Below, in pieces: positions 52,386-61,170 of a stretch of 64,000 bases of DNA; within the stretch, counting starts at the first letter, position 1, and every line of letters starts with the position of its first letter. The translations under genes and the position numbers were made by a program. The stretch is from Mycolicibacterium litorale (GTDB lineage: Bacteria > Actinomycetota > Actinomycetes > Mycobacteriales > Mycobacteriaceae): NCBI RefSeq assembly GCF_010731695.1, contig NZ_AP022586.1, positions 3,968,001 through 4,032,000 of the forward strand, written 5' to 3'. The notes beneath the pieces are model-generated. The model did not search any database. It was not told where the DNA came from and worked only from the letters and a program-made list of their open reading frames with translations.

Positions 52386-53396
52386 TTACTCGAAGGTGAT
52401 CACGACCTTGTCGGCCGCGCCGGGCGTGGCGACGCACTGCAATGCCTCCGCGAGCTCGTCGAAAGCAAACGTGTGACTGATGATCACGTTGTACTTCTCC
52501 CAGTTCTCGACGATGTCCTTGGTGACCTCGAAGATCTCGGTCGGATATCCCATCGATCCGACGATCGTCAGTTCATTGCTCATGACGTTCATGAAGTCGA
52601 TGCTGATGGGCTCCTTGTGGACGGCGACGACGCCGAGCTTGGCGCCGCGTTTGGCAGCGCCGAAGGCCGCGTCGATCACGGCCGGCACCCCGGCCGCATC
52701 CAGGAAGATGTCGGTGCCTGCCCTGTCAGGCCACATCGAATCACCGGGCCCGTGGAGTTCGATCAACCGCGCGGTCAGGTCCTCGTCGTGAGAGTTGATG
52801 ACGGCGTCCGCACCGACCTTCAGCGCCTTGTCCAGCCGCTCCGGCAGGATGTCGGCCACGATCACATGCCGGACGCCAAGGGATTTCAGAGCGATGGTGA
52901 TGCCGAGGCCGATCGGCCCCGCACCGAAGACCACCACTTGGTCACTCTGCCGGGGCGCCACCTGGTTCACCGCGTGACGTGCGACCGCCATGGGTTCGTT
53001 GAGCGCCGCGACCTCGTACGGGATGTGGTCGGGCACGACCTCGAGGCTCACACCGCGCACGGCATCCTTGATGAGCAGGTAGTCGGCCAGCGCGCCGGTG
53101 GACCCGCCGTTGCCGATGATGTCGTCGGCCAACGCCATCGGATTGACCACGACCCGGTCACCGACGGCGACACCGCTCACCTCGCCACCGACGTCGACGA
53201 CCTCACCGGCCGGCTCGTGACCGATCGGCATATGCCCTTGCCGCGGCGGTAGACCGCCGATGGAGATGTACAGGCTGTCGGATCCGCAGATGCCGCAAGC
53301 CCGAATACGCACCAGGACGTCTCGAGCCCCGACGGTGGGCGTCGGCACCTCGAGGACCTCGGTCTTCTCGGGAGCGGTGATGATGGCTGCTCTCAC
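52386..53396 (-). CDS. Zinc-dependent medium-chain alcohol dehydrogenase
   Basis: The 336-aa protein has catalytic zinc ligands CGICGSD and GHEPAGEV, and the NAD site VVVFGAGPIGLGITIAL. The four-Cys structural zinc loop is missing (GDRVVVNPMALADD instead), as in some threonine/sorbitol dehydrogenase-like members. The start is GTG 53396; the longer frame upstream is not coding. It lies 32 bp after the SDR and probably is the last gene of the sulfotransferase operon. Confidence 0.86.
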   Translation of the reverse strand: MRAAIITAPEKTEVLEVPTPTVGARDVLVRIRACGICGSDSLYISIGGLPPRQGHMPIGHEPAGEVVDVGGEVSGVAVGDRVVVNPMALADDIIGNGGSTGALADYLLIKDAVRGVSLEVVPDHIPYEVAALNEPMAVARHAVNQVAPRQSDQVVVFGAGPIGLGITIALKSLGVRHVIVADILPERLDKALKVGADAVINSHDEDLTARLIELHGPGDSMWPDRAGTDIFLDAAGVPAVIDAAFGAAKRGAKLGVVAVHKEPISIDFMNVMSNELTIVGSMGYPTEIFEVTKDIVENWEKYNVIISHTFAFDELAEALQCVATPGAADKVVITFE

Positions 53397-53428
53397 TGGG
53401 AGTTCCCTTCTCGTCGATGTTGTCGAGC

Positions 53429-54178
53429 TCAGAACACGCTGTAGCCGCCGTCGACGATCAGCGCAGATCCGGTGCTGTAGGACGCATTGCCGCTGCACAT
53501 GTACAGGATCGGACTCGCGATCTCGTCCGGTTCGGCGAACCGGCGGAGAAGGATGTGGTCCTCCTGGTCCTTCTTGATATCGGGGACGAGGTCCATCGGT
53601 GCGGTCATCCGGGTGGCCACGACTCCGGGGACGACGGCGTTGACCCGGATACCGTCCGCGGCCCATCGCGCCGCGAGGTTCCGAGTCAACGCCAGTACGC
53701 CTGCCTTCCCGGACCCGTACCCGGGCACCACCGGTACGGCGCGTATCGCAGCCATCGACCCGAGCATCACGACGCTCGCGCCGCCAATGGCTTTCGACGC
53801 CTTGAGCGCACCGTGCAGGCGTTCGGTCAACCGGAAGGGCGCCAGCAGGTTGAGTTCCACCGATGCGGCGAATCCGTCCGCGGTCGCTTCGTCGAGGCCG
53901 CCAGGGAAGTTGGCCCCGGCGTTGTTGATGAGGATGTCCAACTCGGTGAACGAATCAGCCAATGTCACAACGCTGCCCGGGTCAGTGAGCGCCAACTGGC
54001 GATAGTCCATCCCTGACAAGTCGGCGTCGTAGTCTTCGGGTGCCGCCTTGGTCCCGGTGATCGTGACATGTGCACCGCTGTCGCGCAGCAGCGATGCCGT
54101 CGCGTGTCCGATGCCGCTCGTGCCGCCGGTGATCAGTGCGGTCGCGCCGGTGAAGTCGAACAGAACCCGGTTGATCAT
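53429..54178 (-). CDS. SDR family oxidoreductase
   Basis: The 249-aa classical SDR has TGGTSGIGHATASLL, NNAGANFPGG, catalytic YGSGKAGVLALTRNLA and a C-terminal SALIVDGGYSVF. ATG 54178 overlaps the stop of the MBL gene (ATGA). It lacks the mycofactocin loop, so it uses free NAD(P). It follows the sulfatase-like gene, so oxidation of a released alcohol is a reasonable guess. Confidence 0.88.
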   Translation of the reverse strand: MINRVLFDFTGATALITGGTSGIGHATASLLRDSGAHVTITGTKAAPEDYDADLSGMDYRQLALTDPGSVVTLADSFTELDILINNAGANFPGGLDEATADGFAASVELNLLAPFRLTERLHGALKASKAIGGASVVMLGSMAAIRAVPVVPGYGSGKAGVLALTRNLAARWAADGIRVNAVVPGVVATRMTAPMDLVPDIKKDQEDHILLRRFAEPDEIASPILYMCSGNASYSTGSALIVDGGYSVF

Positions 54179-55419
54179 GACAGTCCCTTGATCTCTTTGC
54201 GCAGCCAGGCCGCTTCCCAGAAATTCGTGCTGCCCTGCAGCAGTGCCTCGTGCGCCGCGATCAATACCTGCCGGGCAGCGTTGTCTCCGGGATGGACCCG
54301 GTACACGATCTCGGCCAGCCGAATCGCCCGCACGGTGTCGCCGGCTGCCAGCAGGGTCCGAGCCCGTTCGAGAACCGGTGCCACACCGGCCAGTTCGAGT
54401 AGGTCGGCATCGGCGCGGTCCGGGCTGTCGGCATAGAGTTCGGTCGTGGAACGATGATGGAACCAGCCCGCGTAGGTCTCCCAGATCGCCCGGATGTTCC
54501 ACCGCACCATGCCGTAGCCTTCTCCGACTTGGAGTTCGGGCGGCAGCACGACTTCGCGCATCAGGGTGTGAACGTCCTTGCCGGCGTTCATCCCTTCGAC
54601 GGTTTTGTCGTGGATGTAGGTGACGGCGTCGCGTAGCCGAGTCAGCTCCCATTCGATCCGGTCTTTCCCGACGATCGGGCCGAAATGGCCGGTGAGCAAC
54701 GTCTCCGCGCCCAGCGCGCGGACCCGGTCGATCGATTCCGCCACCGTCAGCGCGTCCCGGTAGCGGTCACCGCGCATGGTGACCAGATTGGGGATGTGTC
54801 CGAAGAGCGCTCCGAACACGTTGCCGCACAGACAGACACCCTCGTCAGGTAGCCACACCACCAGGCTGTCGGTGGTCTCACCGCCCGGTGTCGCGTACAG
54901 CTCCAATCGGCGGCCACCCAGTTCGAGGGTGAGCTCTTCTTCGAAAACGATCGTCGGCTCCGGCACGCTCTGGGGCGGCGGGGGACCGAATCGTTGCGCG
55001 GTGCGCGTGATCGTGTCCATCACTTTGTCGACCCACGCGAAGGAGGAGTTCTGCGCGCGGAAAGCCGCCAGCACATCGTTGTCCCGCCGCCACGTCTCCC
55101 AGTTCGCTTGGGCCACGATGTCGCTGTCGGGATCGGCCACCGAGTCGATGCCGCCGACGTGGTCGACGTGTCCCTGCGTGAGGATGACGTAGCGGATCGG
55201 TGCGGTGTCGATGGCGTCGTAGTTCGCCCGATGCACCGGACCCTCGAAGCCCATCCCCGTGTTCAGCACGATCCGGCCCTCGCCGGTGGTCAGCAGGTAC
55301 GAGTTGGACAGCCCTGGGGAGAGCCAAATTCCAGGGCTGACCTCCTCGGCCGGCGCGCCCGCGCCGAGGATGTCGTCGCCGCCAGGACGGCTCAGATAGA
55401 CGGGTTCGTAGTCGGTCAT
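54175..55419 (-). CDS. MBL-fold hydrolase, alkylsulfatase-like with dimerisation domain
   Basis: The 414-aa protein has an MBL core with ILTQGHVDHVGG (the first His of HxHxDH is Gln here), ATPGGETTDSLVVWLPDEG and LTGHFGPIVG, followed by an alkyl-sulfatase-type dimerisation helix region (IRAIWETYAGWFHHRSTTEL, about 290-330) and a TPR-like tail. SdsA1-type enzymes cleave sulfate esters. The missing His may weaken a zinc site. It is coupled by ATGA to the sulfotransferase upstream and the SDR downstream. Confidence 0.83.
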   Translation of the reverse strand: MTDYEPVYLSRPGGDDILGAGAPAEEVSPGIWLSPGLSNSYLLTTGEGRIVLNTGMGFEGPVHRANYDAIDTAPIRYVILTQGHVDHVGGIDSVADPDSDIVAQANWETWRRDNDVLAAFRAQNSSFAWVDKVMDTITRTAQRFGPPPPQSVPEPTIVFEEELTLELGGRRLELYATPGGETTDSLVVWLPDEGVCLCGNVFGALFGHIPNLVTMRGDRYRDALTVAESIDRVRALGAETLLTGHFGPIVGKDRIEWELTRLRDAVTYIHDKTVEGMNAGKDVHTLMREVVLPPELQVGEGYGMVRWNIRAIWETYAGWFHHRSTTELYADSPDRADADLLELAGVAPVLERARTLLAAGDTVRAIRLAEIVYRVHPGDNAARQVLIAAHEALLQGSTNFWEAAWLRKEIKGLS

Positions 55420-56669
55420 GCTTCCTCGCGAATGTCGAAGCGGTCGAAGTAGAAGCCGAAGCGCGAACGAATCTCGTCCGGAGACCGTCCGAAGTGGCCT
55501 TTCAGCTCGTACTGCAGCCGGCCGTGCTTACCCCGTGGGTTGTCATCGAGGTAAGCGCGGAACGCCGTCTGCGCCTCCGCGGAGAACTCCGTCCCGTTGG
55601 CGGCGTACAGCCTCTCCAGGATCGACAGTTCGTTCCCGTTGAGTTGGTGGAAGGAGATGTCCAGGCTGCGCTCGGCCGCGACCAACTCCCGGTCGCGCAC
55701 ACACGCCTGCAGCAGCCGTTCGATCCGGTCCACCCAATAGTCCACCAGGCCGTATGGGTCGATTTCAGTGCGACGGATGCGATCCCCGTACGCCAGCATG
55801 GTGACGGCAGATTGGATGACGGCGACCGGATCGCGGTGGGTGAACGCCACGGTCGCGTCGGGGAAGGTGCGAATCAGTGGCCCCAGTTGTTCACAGTGTT
55901 GGGGCGATTTGAGCACCCACTGCCGCGGTCCGCGCAGGAAGGTCAGCGCCTTGAGGATCGTGCGCAGGTATCCGTAGTGCTCGTCCTGGTTCAACCCGAG
56001 ATAGAAGTCCCGCCACTGCGGAACCCGGCCGTGCCATTCCAGCACGTAGCTCGCGAAGTCGAGATCGAGGAGCTCGACCTCCTCCTCGATGGCCTGGGGG
56101 AATCTGTCGTGCATCGCCTGCACCAGCGGGGTCATCATCATCGCCGACTGGTGTTCCGCGACGCTTCGGGTGAACCTGGGGTCGACGCCGTTGACGTCGG
56201 CTCCCTCGCCGCGCAGCGGGAAAGGCTCCTGGCTCTCCCAGTACGGCAGGGCGCGCCGGCGTGCATCCGAGGCGATGAGATTCACGAGATGGGTGGTCCC
56301 CGAGCGCGGAAGGCCGACGACGATGATGGGCCGTTCGATCTCGATGTCGTGGATCTCGGGATAACGGCGCAGCAGATCGGTCAACAGCAGCCGTTGCGAC
56401 AGCAGCCGGACGATCCGATTCTGCAGGATGAGTCGGTTGAGGTTCGTGTTGCCGCTGTCGGCATCGGCGGCTCGTGCGTAGGCGTCGAGCCGTGGCCTGA
56501 AGTCAGCCGCCCCGAAATCGTCCAGCCCTGTGTACTCGATCGCCCTGCCGATGAGTACCTCCGGAGTCAGGTCCACAGCCAGAGACTCCGTGTGCTCCAG
56601 GATCTCTCGCTGCGTCGCAGTGAGAACCGGGCACGTCAGATCCTCGATGACCAGGGCACTGTCGGGCAT
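55416..56669 (-). CDS. PAPS-dependent sulfotransferase family protein
   Basis: The 417-aa protein has the 5'-phosphosulfate loop GLPRSGTTHLVNL (about 120) and the 3'-phosphate site VAFTHRDPVAVIQS (about 290), with RGPRQWVLKSPQH between. Mycobacterial sulfotransferase-like proteins of this kind act on lipids or steroids. The start is ATG 56669 after GGGAGGAG. It is the first gene of an operon whose second gene looks like a sulfatase, and is divergent from an IclR gene. Confidence 0.85.
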   Translation of the reverse strand: MPDSALVIEDLTCPVLTATQREILEHTESLAVDLTPEVLIGRAIEYTGLDDFGAADFRPRLDAYARAADADSGNTNLNRLILQNRIVRLLSQRLLLTDLLRRYPEIHDIEIERPIIVVGLPRSGTTHLVNLIASDARRRALPYWESQEPFPLRGEGADVNGVDPRFTRSVAEHQSAMMMTPLVQAMHDRFPQAIEEEVELLDLDFASYVLEWHGRVPQWRDFYLGLNQDEHYGYLRTILKALTFLRGPRQWVLKSPQHCEQLGPLIRTFPDATVAFTHRDPVAVIQSAVTMLAYGDRIRRTEIDPYGLVDYWVDRIERLLQACVRDRELVAAERSLDISFHQLNGNELSILERLYAANGTEFSAEAQTAFRAYLDDNPRGKHGRLQYELKGHFGRSPDEIRSRFGFYFDRFDIREEA

Positions 56670-56700
56670 TCGGGCTCCTCCCGCTCACCGTGAGGCGGTG

Positions 56701-56712
56701 ACGAATATTCGT
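56701..56712. promoter_or_regulatory. IclR-type operator candidate
   Basis: ACGAATATTCGT is a perfect 12-bp palindrome lying 31 bp from the sulfotransferase start and 15 bp from the IclR start. A second short palindrome, CTCACCGTGAG, lies at 56684-56694 in the same 58-bp spacer. Confidence 0.6.
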
Positions 56713-56727
56713 TGTAGTGTCTGATAT

Positions 56728-57669
56728 GTGAACGCTTCCAAGCTAGGACCGCCTCGCGAAACCGGTCAAGACCCGTCGCCTCCAACTCGCCGCGTCGTCG
56801 CCGTCGTCGAACTGCTCGCACAGGCGTCCACGTCACCGCTGACGCTCGCCGAAATATGCCGTGAGCTGCGGATCAGTCGATCCACCGGATACGCCATCCT
56901 GAGCACGCTGTGTTCGGCCGACTGGGCTGTCCGCGACCCGCTCAGTGGGAGGTACACCCTGGGCGCCGGCCTGCCGAGCACGCCGGTCAACACGCCGGTG
57001 TCGCGAGTACTGCGTGAACCCCTGCGTCGACTCTGTTCAGCGGTCGGGATGGCCGCCTGTGTCTCCGAGGTCCAGGGCGGCTTCATCGCCGTCATCGAAT
57101 CGGCGGCGCCCAACTCCGGGCGAGCCCAAGTGCAGGCCGGGCAACGGCTGCCCTTCATCGCACCGTTCGGACGTGAGTTCGTCGCGTGGGCGCCGACCGC
57201 AACGCGCCGGGAGTGGCTGGACGCGGCAGGTCCGGTCAACGACGCCTATCGCGCACGTATGCCCGAGGTACTCAAGGAGATACAGCGACGCGGATATGGC
57301 ATCGAGCGGCTCAGCGGGCCCCTCGTCAAGGTGTACACCGCGCTGCTGGCGCTGGAAGACGGCAACGAGCCGGACCCGGTGGCAGCACGACTGGCCGGCG
57401 CCGTTGCCGATCTGACGATCGTCGATGTGCTGCCCGACGAGATGGCGCAGATCGAGCAGTGTCGGATCGCGACCATCTCCGCGCCGATCTTCGACGGTCA
57501 GGGCAACGTGGTGATGTCGGTGTCTGCGCAGCCCTACCGGCAGCTCACACAGCAACACGTTCGCCGTATCGGCGATCAGGTGATCGAGTTCGGCGAGCAT
57601 GTCAAATCGCTGATTGCACAACAGCTTCTGCCTGCCGACGCCAACCCTGTCACCCCGGCGTCCCGATGA
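56728..57669 (+). CDS. IclR family transcriptional regulator
   Basis: The 313-aa protein has an N-terminal winged HTH (LTLAEICRELRISRSTGYAIL) and a C-terminal GAF-like effector domain. GTG 56728 has no ribosome site and lies 7 nt after TAGTGT, so translation may be leaderless. It is divergent from the sulfotransferase operon and upstream of a P450 (104 bp). It probably controls both sides. Confidence 0.86.
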   Translation: MNASKLGPPRETGQDPSPPTRRVVAVVELLAQASTSPLTLAEICRELRISRSTGYAILSTLCSADWAVRDPLSGRYTLGAGLPSTPVNTPVSRVLREPLRRLCSAVGMAACVSEVQGGFIAVIESAAPNSGRAQVQAGQRLPFIAPFGREFVAWAPTATRREWLDAAGPVNDAYRARMPEVLKEIQRRGYGIERLSGPLVKVYTALLALEDGNEPDPVAARLAGAVADLTIVDVLPDEMAQIEQCRIATISAPIFDGQGNVVMSVSAQPYRQLTQQHVRRIGDQVIEFGEHVKSLIAQQLLPADANPVTPASR

Positions 57670-57773
57670 GCGGACATCTTCGGCTACCCCGATGGTCGGC
57701 GACCCTACTGTCCGGTGCGTAGCCCACCGGCGCCACCCATCGACTCGTGTGGGCACCAACGGAGGTCCCACGC

Positions 57774-58913
57774 ATGTCTGAGACACGACTTCTCTACAAC
57801 CCGTTCACGCCGGAGTTCCAGAACGAACTGTGGGATGTCTACCGCACCATGCGCGACGACCACCCTGTATACCAGGACCCGAACGGCGAGTTCTACGCGC
57901 TGACCCGGTTCGCCGATGTCTGGGCCGCCGCGGCCGATCACGAGACGTTCTCCAGCCGTGTGGCGGAGGCGAACGATCTACTGCCCCAGCTCATTTTCAT
58001 CGATCCGCCGCGGCACGGCGCGCTGCGCAAGCTGGTATCCCGGGCCTTCACCGCGCGCCGGGTGACCGCCATGGAGGACACGATCAGGAAGTGCGTCGAA
58101 GCGCTACTCGACGACATCGCGACCAAGGGTGTCTGCGAATTCCAGCACGACTATGCGGCGGTCATTCCCAGCGTCGCGGTGGGCGGGATGATCGGCCTCG
58201 ACGAGCAGTACCTCGCCCCCATGCGCACCTGGACCGAGGCGTTCATCGGCCTGAACACCGACAGGGCCCTCGAAGCCGCCATGAACATCTATGCGATGTT
58301 CGCGGAATTGCTCGCGGAACGCCGTCGCAGCCCGCGAGACGATCTGATGACCGCACTACTCAACGCCGAGATCGACGGTGAACGGCTCCGCGACGAAGAA
58401 CTGCTCGGCTTCTGCCTGCTGCTGGTGTTGGGCGGCAACGACACGACAGCCAGCTTGATCGGCTCCGGCCTCGTCCTCCTCCTGCGCCACCCTGAGCAGC
58501 TCGACCTGGTGCGCCGCGACCCGTCACTGTGGCCATCGGCGATCGAGGAGACGAACCGGATGGATGCGCCCACCCAGGCGCTGCCTCGGACCGCCACCCG
58601 CGACGTCGAGCTCCACGGCGTCACGATCCCGGCCGGCTCTCGGGTGATGCTGGTGTGGGGCGCGGCCAACCACGACGAACGCGAGTTCCCTGATCCGGAG
58701 CGATTCGATGTCAGGCGAGGCGCGAAGCGTCACGCCTCGTTCGGCCACGGCGCACACTTCTGCATGGGCTCCGGGTTGGCGCGACTGGAGGCCCGCCTCG
58801 CCTTCGCGGAGTGGTTCACACGATTTCCCGAATGCGCGCTGGCAGACGAGCCCACACGCGTCACGTCCAGCTGGGCCCGCGTCTTCGAGTCCATTCCGCT
58901 GCGGCTGGGATGA
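57774..58913 (+). CDS. Cytochrome P450 monooxygenase
   Basis: The 379-aa P450 has the I-helix LVLGGNDTTASLIGSG, ExxR in EETNRMDAP, and heme loop FGHGAHFCMGSGLARLE. ATG 57774 is preceded by GGAGG. The short length is typical of soluble bacterial three-component P450s; no ferredoxin gene lies beside it. Hydroxylation of the compound handled by the neighbouring sulfotransferase operon is an inference from position. Confidence 0.92.
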   Translation: MSETRLLYNPFTPEFQNELWDVYRTMRDDHPVYQDPNGEFYALTRFADVWAAAADHETFSSRVAEANDLLPQLIFIDPPRHGALRKLVSRAFTARRVTAMEDTIRKCVEALLDDIATKGVCEFQHDYAAVIPSVAVGGMIGLDEQYLAPMRTWTEAFIGLNTDRALEAAMNIYAMFAELLAERRRSPRDDLMTALLNAEIDGERLRDEELLGFCLLLVLGGNDTTASLIGSGLVLLLRHPEQLDLVRRDPSLWPSAIEETNRMDAPTQALPRTATRDVELHGVTIPAGSRVMLVWGAANHDEREFPDPERFDVRRGAKRHASFGHGAHFCMGSGLARLEARLAFAEWFTRFPECALADEPTRVTSSWARVFESIPLRLG

Positions 58914-58984
58914 CGCCGTCGCCGAGCGCGTGCTCGGAATCTCCTCCGGCCAACTGTGTGACAGCGCGCACATCTATGTGATAC

Positions 58985-59019
58985 AAACAGGCATATTCCT
59001 AATAGGAATACTTCTGTTT
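58985..59019. promoter_or_regulatory. Extended AT-rich palindrome upstream of IclR gene
   Basis: A perfect 17-bp palindrome TATTCCTAATAGGAATA (58994-59010) is nested within outer arms AAACAG (58985-58990) and CTGTTT (59014-59019), 35 bp in all. It ends 18 bp before the IclR ATG and is strikingly AT-rich for this DNA. It probably serves as the autoregulatory operator for the IclR protein. Confidence 0.75.
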
Positions 59020-59037
59020 CTGCCGCAAGGAGGCGTC

Positions 59038-59889
59038 ATGACCACAGCCCCGGTCAGCCCGGAATCCACCACCCCCAGCGCGGTCATCGACCGGGTGTCG
59101 CTGGTCCTCGACGCATTCGACGGGCCGGGCAGGCTGACGCTCGCCCAGATCGTCCGGCGCACCGGGCTGCCCCGGTCGTCGGCGCACCGCATGCTCGAGC
59201 GTCTGGTTCAACTGCGCTGGCTGCGCCGCAACGGCCGCGACTACGAGCTCGGCATGCGGCTGGTGGAACTCGGGTCTCTGGCCGTGCACCAGGATCGGCT
59301 GCACCGCGCGGCGACACCGCTGCTGCACGATCTGCACCGCGCCACGGGGTTGGTGGTGCACCTCGCCGTCCTCGATGGCGCCGACGTGGTGTACCTCGAG
59401 AAGATCGGCGACCGGATGGTGGCCGCAATGCCGAGCCGGGTCGGCGGCCGCCAGCCCGCGCACTGCACCGCGATCGGCAAGGCGCTGCTCGCCTACAACT
59501 CCGATGCGTGCGATGACGTCGATCTGACCAACCGCCGCACCAAGTACTCCATCGGCAGCGCTGCACAACTGGCCACCGAACTGGCCAAGACGCGCGCCCA
59601 CGGTGTCGCGTTCGACCGCGAGGAAGCGCTGCCCGGCTTCGGCTGTGTCGCCGCGCCGATCGGCGCGCCCGGTGAGGCCGTCGCCGCGCTGTCGGTGTGC
59701 GGTCCGCTGAGCCGCGTGGCGTTCGACCAGCGCCTCGCCGCCCCGGTCCGGATGACCGCAATGGGTGTGTGGCGCAACGTCGAAGGCGGACCGCAGCGGG
59801 TGGCGCCGACCCTGCAGCAGGTGCGTCCGCTGCGCGGCGGCCCTACCCCGCGCCCGGCCCACGAGTCGGCTGCCCTGCAGCTCGCATGA
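59038..59889 (+). CDS. IclR family transcriptional regulator
   Basis: The 283-aa protein has an HTH (LTLAQIVRRTGLPRSSAHRML) and an IclR effector domain (HCTAIGKALLAY, GVAFDREEALPGFGCVAAPI). The start is ATG 59038 behind AAGGAGG. It is translationally coupled to the esterase gene (ATGA). The strong palindrome upstream indicates autoregulation of a four-gene operon. Confidence 0.9.
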   Translation: MTTAPVSPESTTPSAVIDRVSLVLDAFDGPGRLTLAQIVRRTGLPRSSAHRMLERLVQLRWLRRNGRDYELGMRLVELGSLAVHQDRLHRAATPLLHDLHRATGLVVHLAVLDGADVVYLEKIGDRMVAAMPSRVGGRQPAHCTAIGKALLAYNSDACDDVDLTNRRTKYSIGSAAQLATELAKTRAHGVAFDREEALPGFGCVAAPIGAPGEAVAALSVCGPLSRVAFDQRLAAPVRMTAMGVWRNVEGGPQRVAPTLQQVRPLRGGPTPRPAHESAALQLA

Positions 59890-60836
59890 GCGGGGAGCTC
59901 GATCCGCAGATCGCCCAGATGATCGAGGCGCTCGACAGCGGCTTCCCTCCGGTACACACCATGACCGGCGCGCAGGCGCGGGCCACGATCCGCTCGCGGT
60001 TCGTGGCGCCCGCCGCACCGGAGGAGGTCGCCGGAGTCGAGGACCGGTTGGTCGGTGGACCCGACGGCGCCATCCCGGTCCGGATCTACCATCCGGTCGG
60101 CGCCGCCGCGGGCTCCCTGCCCGTGCTCGTCTACGCCCATGGTGGCGGGTTCGTGTTCTGCGATCTGGACAGCCATGACGGGCTGTGCCGGAACATCGCC
60201 AATCGCACCGCAGCCGTTGTTGTTTCGGTCGACTACCGACTGGCTCCCGAGTATCCGTGGCCGGCCGCGGCCGAGGATGTCTACGCGGTCACGCGGTGGG
60301 TGTCCGACAACTGCGCCGCTATCGGCGCCGACGCCGGCCGCATCGCAGTGGGCGGCGACAGTGCGGGGGGCAACCTCGCGGCGGTGACCGCGCTGATGGC
60401 CCGTGACCGCGGTGGACCTGCGCTGGTCGCCCAGCTGCTCGTGTACCCGATGATCACCCCAGACTTCACCACCGAGTCGTACCGGCTCTACGGCGCGGGG
60501 TACTACAACCCGGCCGAAGCCCTACGGTGGTACTGGGATCAGTACGCGCCCAAGGACTCCGACCGCACCGATCCCTACGTATCGCCGCTGCACGCCGATC
60601 TGCACGGCCTACCACCGGCCGTCGTGGTGATCGCCGGTCATGATCCGCTTCGCGACGAAGGTCTGCGATTCGGTGAGGCGCTGGTCGAGGCGGGCGTGCC
60701 GACAGTGGTGCGCCGGTTCGACGGGGGCATCCACGGGTTCATGACGATGCCGAGTCTGCAGATCGCTCAGGCGGCTCGTGCCCAGCTGTGTCGTGACGCT
60801 TCGGCTCTCCTGACGGGGGTGCCGGCCGGTGGCTGA
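59886..60836 (+). CDS. HSL-family alpha/beta hydrolase (esterase/lipase)
   Basis: The 316-aa protein has the oxyanion motif YAHGGGFVF, nucleophile Ser in VGGDSAGGNLAAV, Asp in AGHDPLRDEG and His in GGIHGFMTMP. ATG 59886 overlaps the IclR stop. With the BVMO at the right end it could hydrolyse a lactone or ester formed by Baeyer-Villiger oxidation. The 3' end overlaps the next gene by 8 nt. Confidence 0.9.
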   Translation: MSGELDPQIAQMIEALDSGFPPVHTMTGAQARATIRSRFVAPAAPEEVAGVEDRLVGGPDGAIPVRIYHPVGAAAGSLPVLVYAHGGGFVFCDLDSHDGLCRNIANRTAAVVVSVDYRLAPEYPWPAAAEDVYAVTRWVSDNCAAIGADAGRIAVGGDSAGGNLAAVTALMARDRGGPALVAQLLVYPMITPDFTTESYRLYGAGYYNPAEALRWYWDQYAPKDSDRTDPYVSPLHADLHGLPPAVVVIAGHDPLRDEGLRFGEALVEAGVPTVVRRFDGGIHGFMTMPSLQIAQAARAQLCRDASALLTGVPAGG

Positions 60837-61170
60837 GGTCTTCGTGATCGACGAGGTGGTGACGCGCCCCGGACGCACGCGCGAGTTCGTCGACGCCTAC
60901 CTGACCGGATACGCACCAGGCGCCCGTGAGCGCGGAATGACGCTGCAGCAGGTGCTGGTGAGTCCACCGATCTGGTTCGAGGATCAACCCAACACCGTCA
61001 CAGTGACGTGGTCGCTGCCCAGCGCCAGGGCGTGGTGGGAGATGACGTGGCAGGGACGGCCGGACCCCTCGGTCGGTGAATGGTGGGCCGGGATCGACGA
61101 ACTCGTCACCGAACGCAGCCGGAGCGTTGCCGCCGAGGCCGACGATGTGGACGGGCTCTGCGATGTATAG
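60829..61170 (+). CDS. Small alpha/beta-barrel-like hypothetical protein
   Basis: The 113-aa protein from GTG 60829 has the strand/helix pattern of a NIPSNAP/ABM-type ferredoxin fold (VFVIDEVVTRPGRTREFVDAY, TVTVTWSLPSARAWWEM). No catalytic residue is identifiable. It is coupled to the esterase and to the following Dabb protein by overlaps of 8 nt, so it belongs to the same pathway. Confidence 0.68.
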   Translation: MAEVFVIDEVVTRPGRTREFVDAYLTGYAPGARERGMTLQQVLVSPPIWFEDQPNTVTVTWSLPSARAWWEMTWQGRPDPSVGEWWAGIDELVTERSRSVAAEADDVDGLCDV

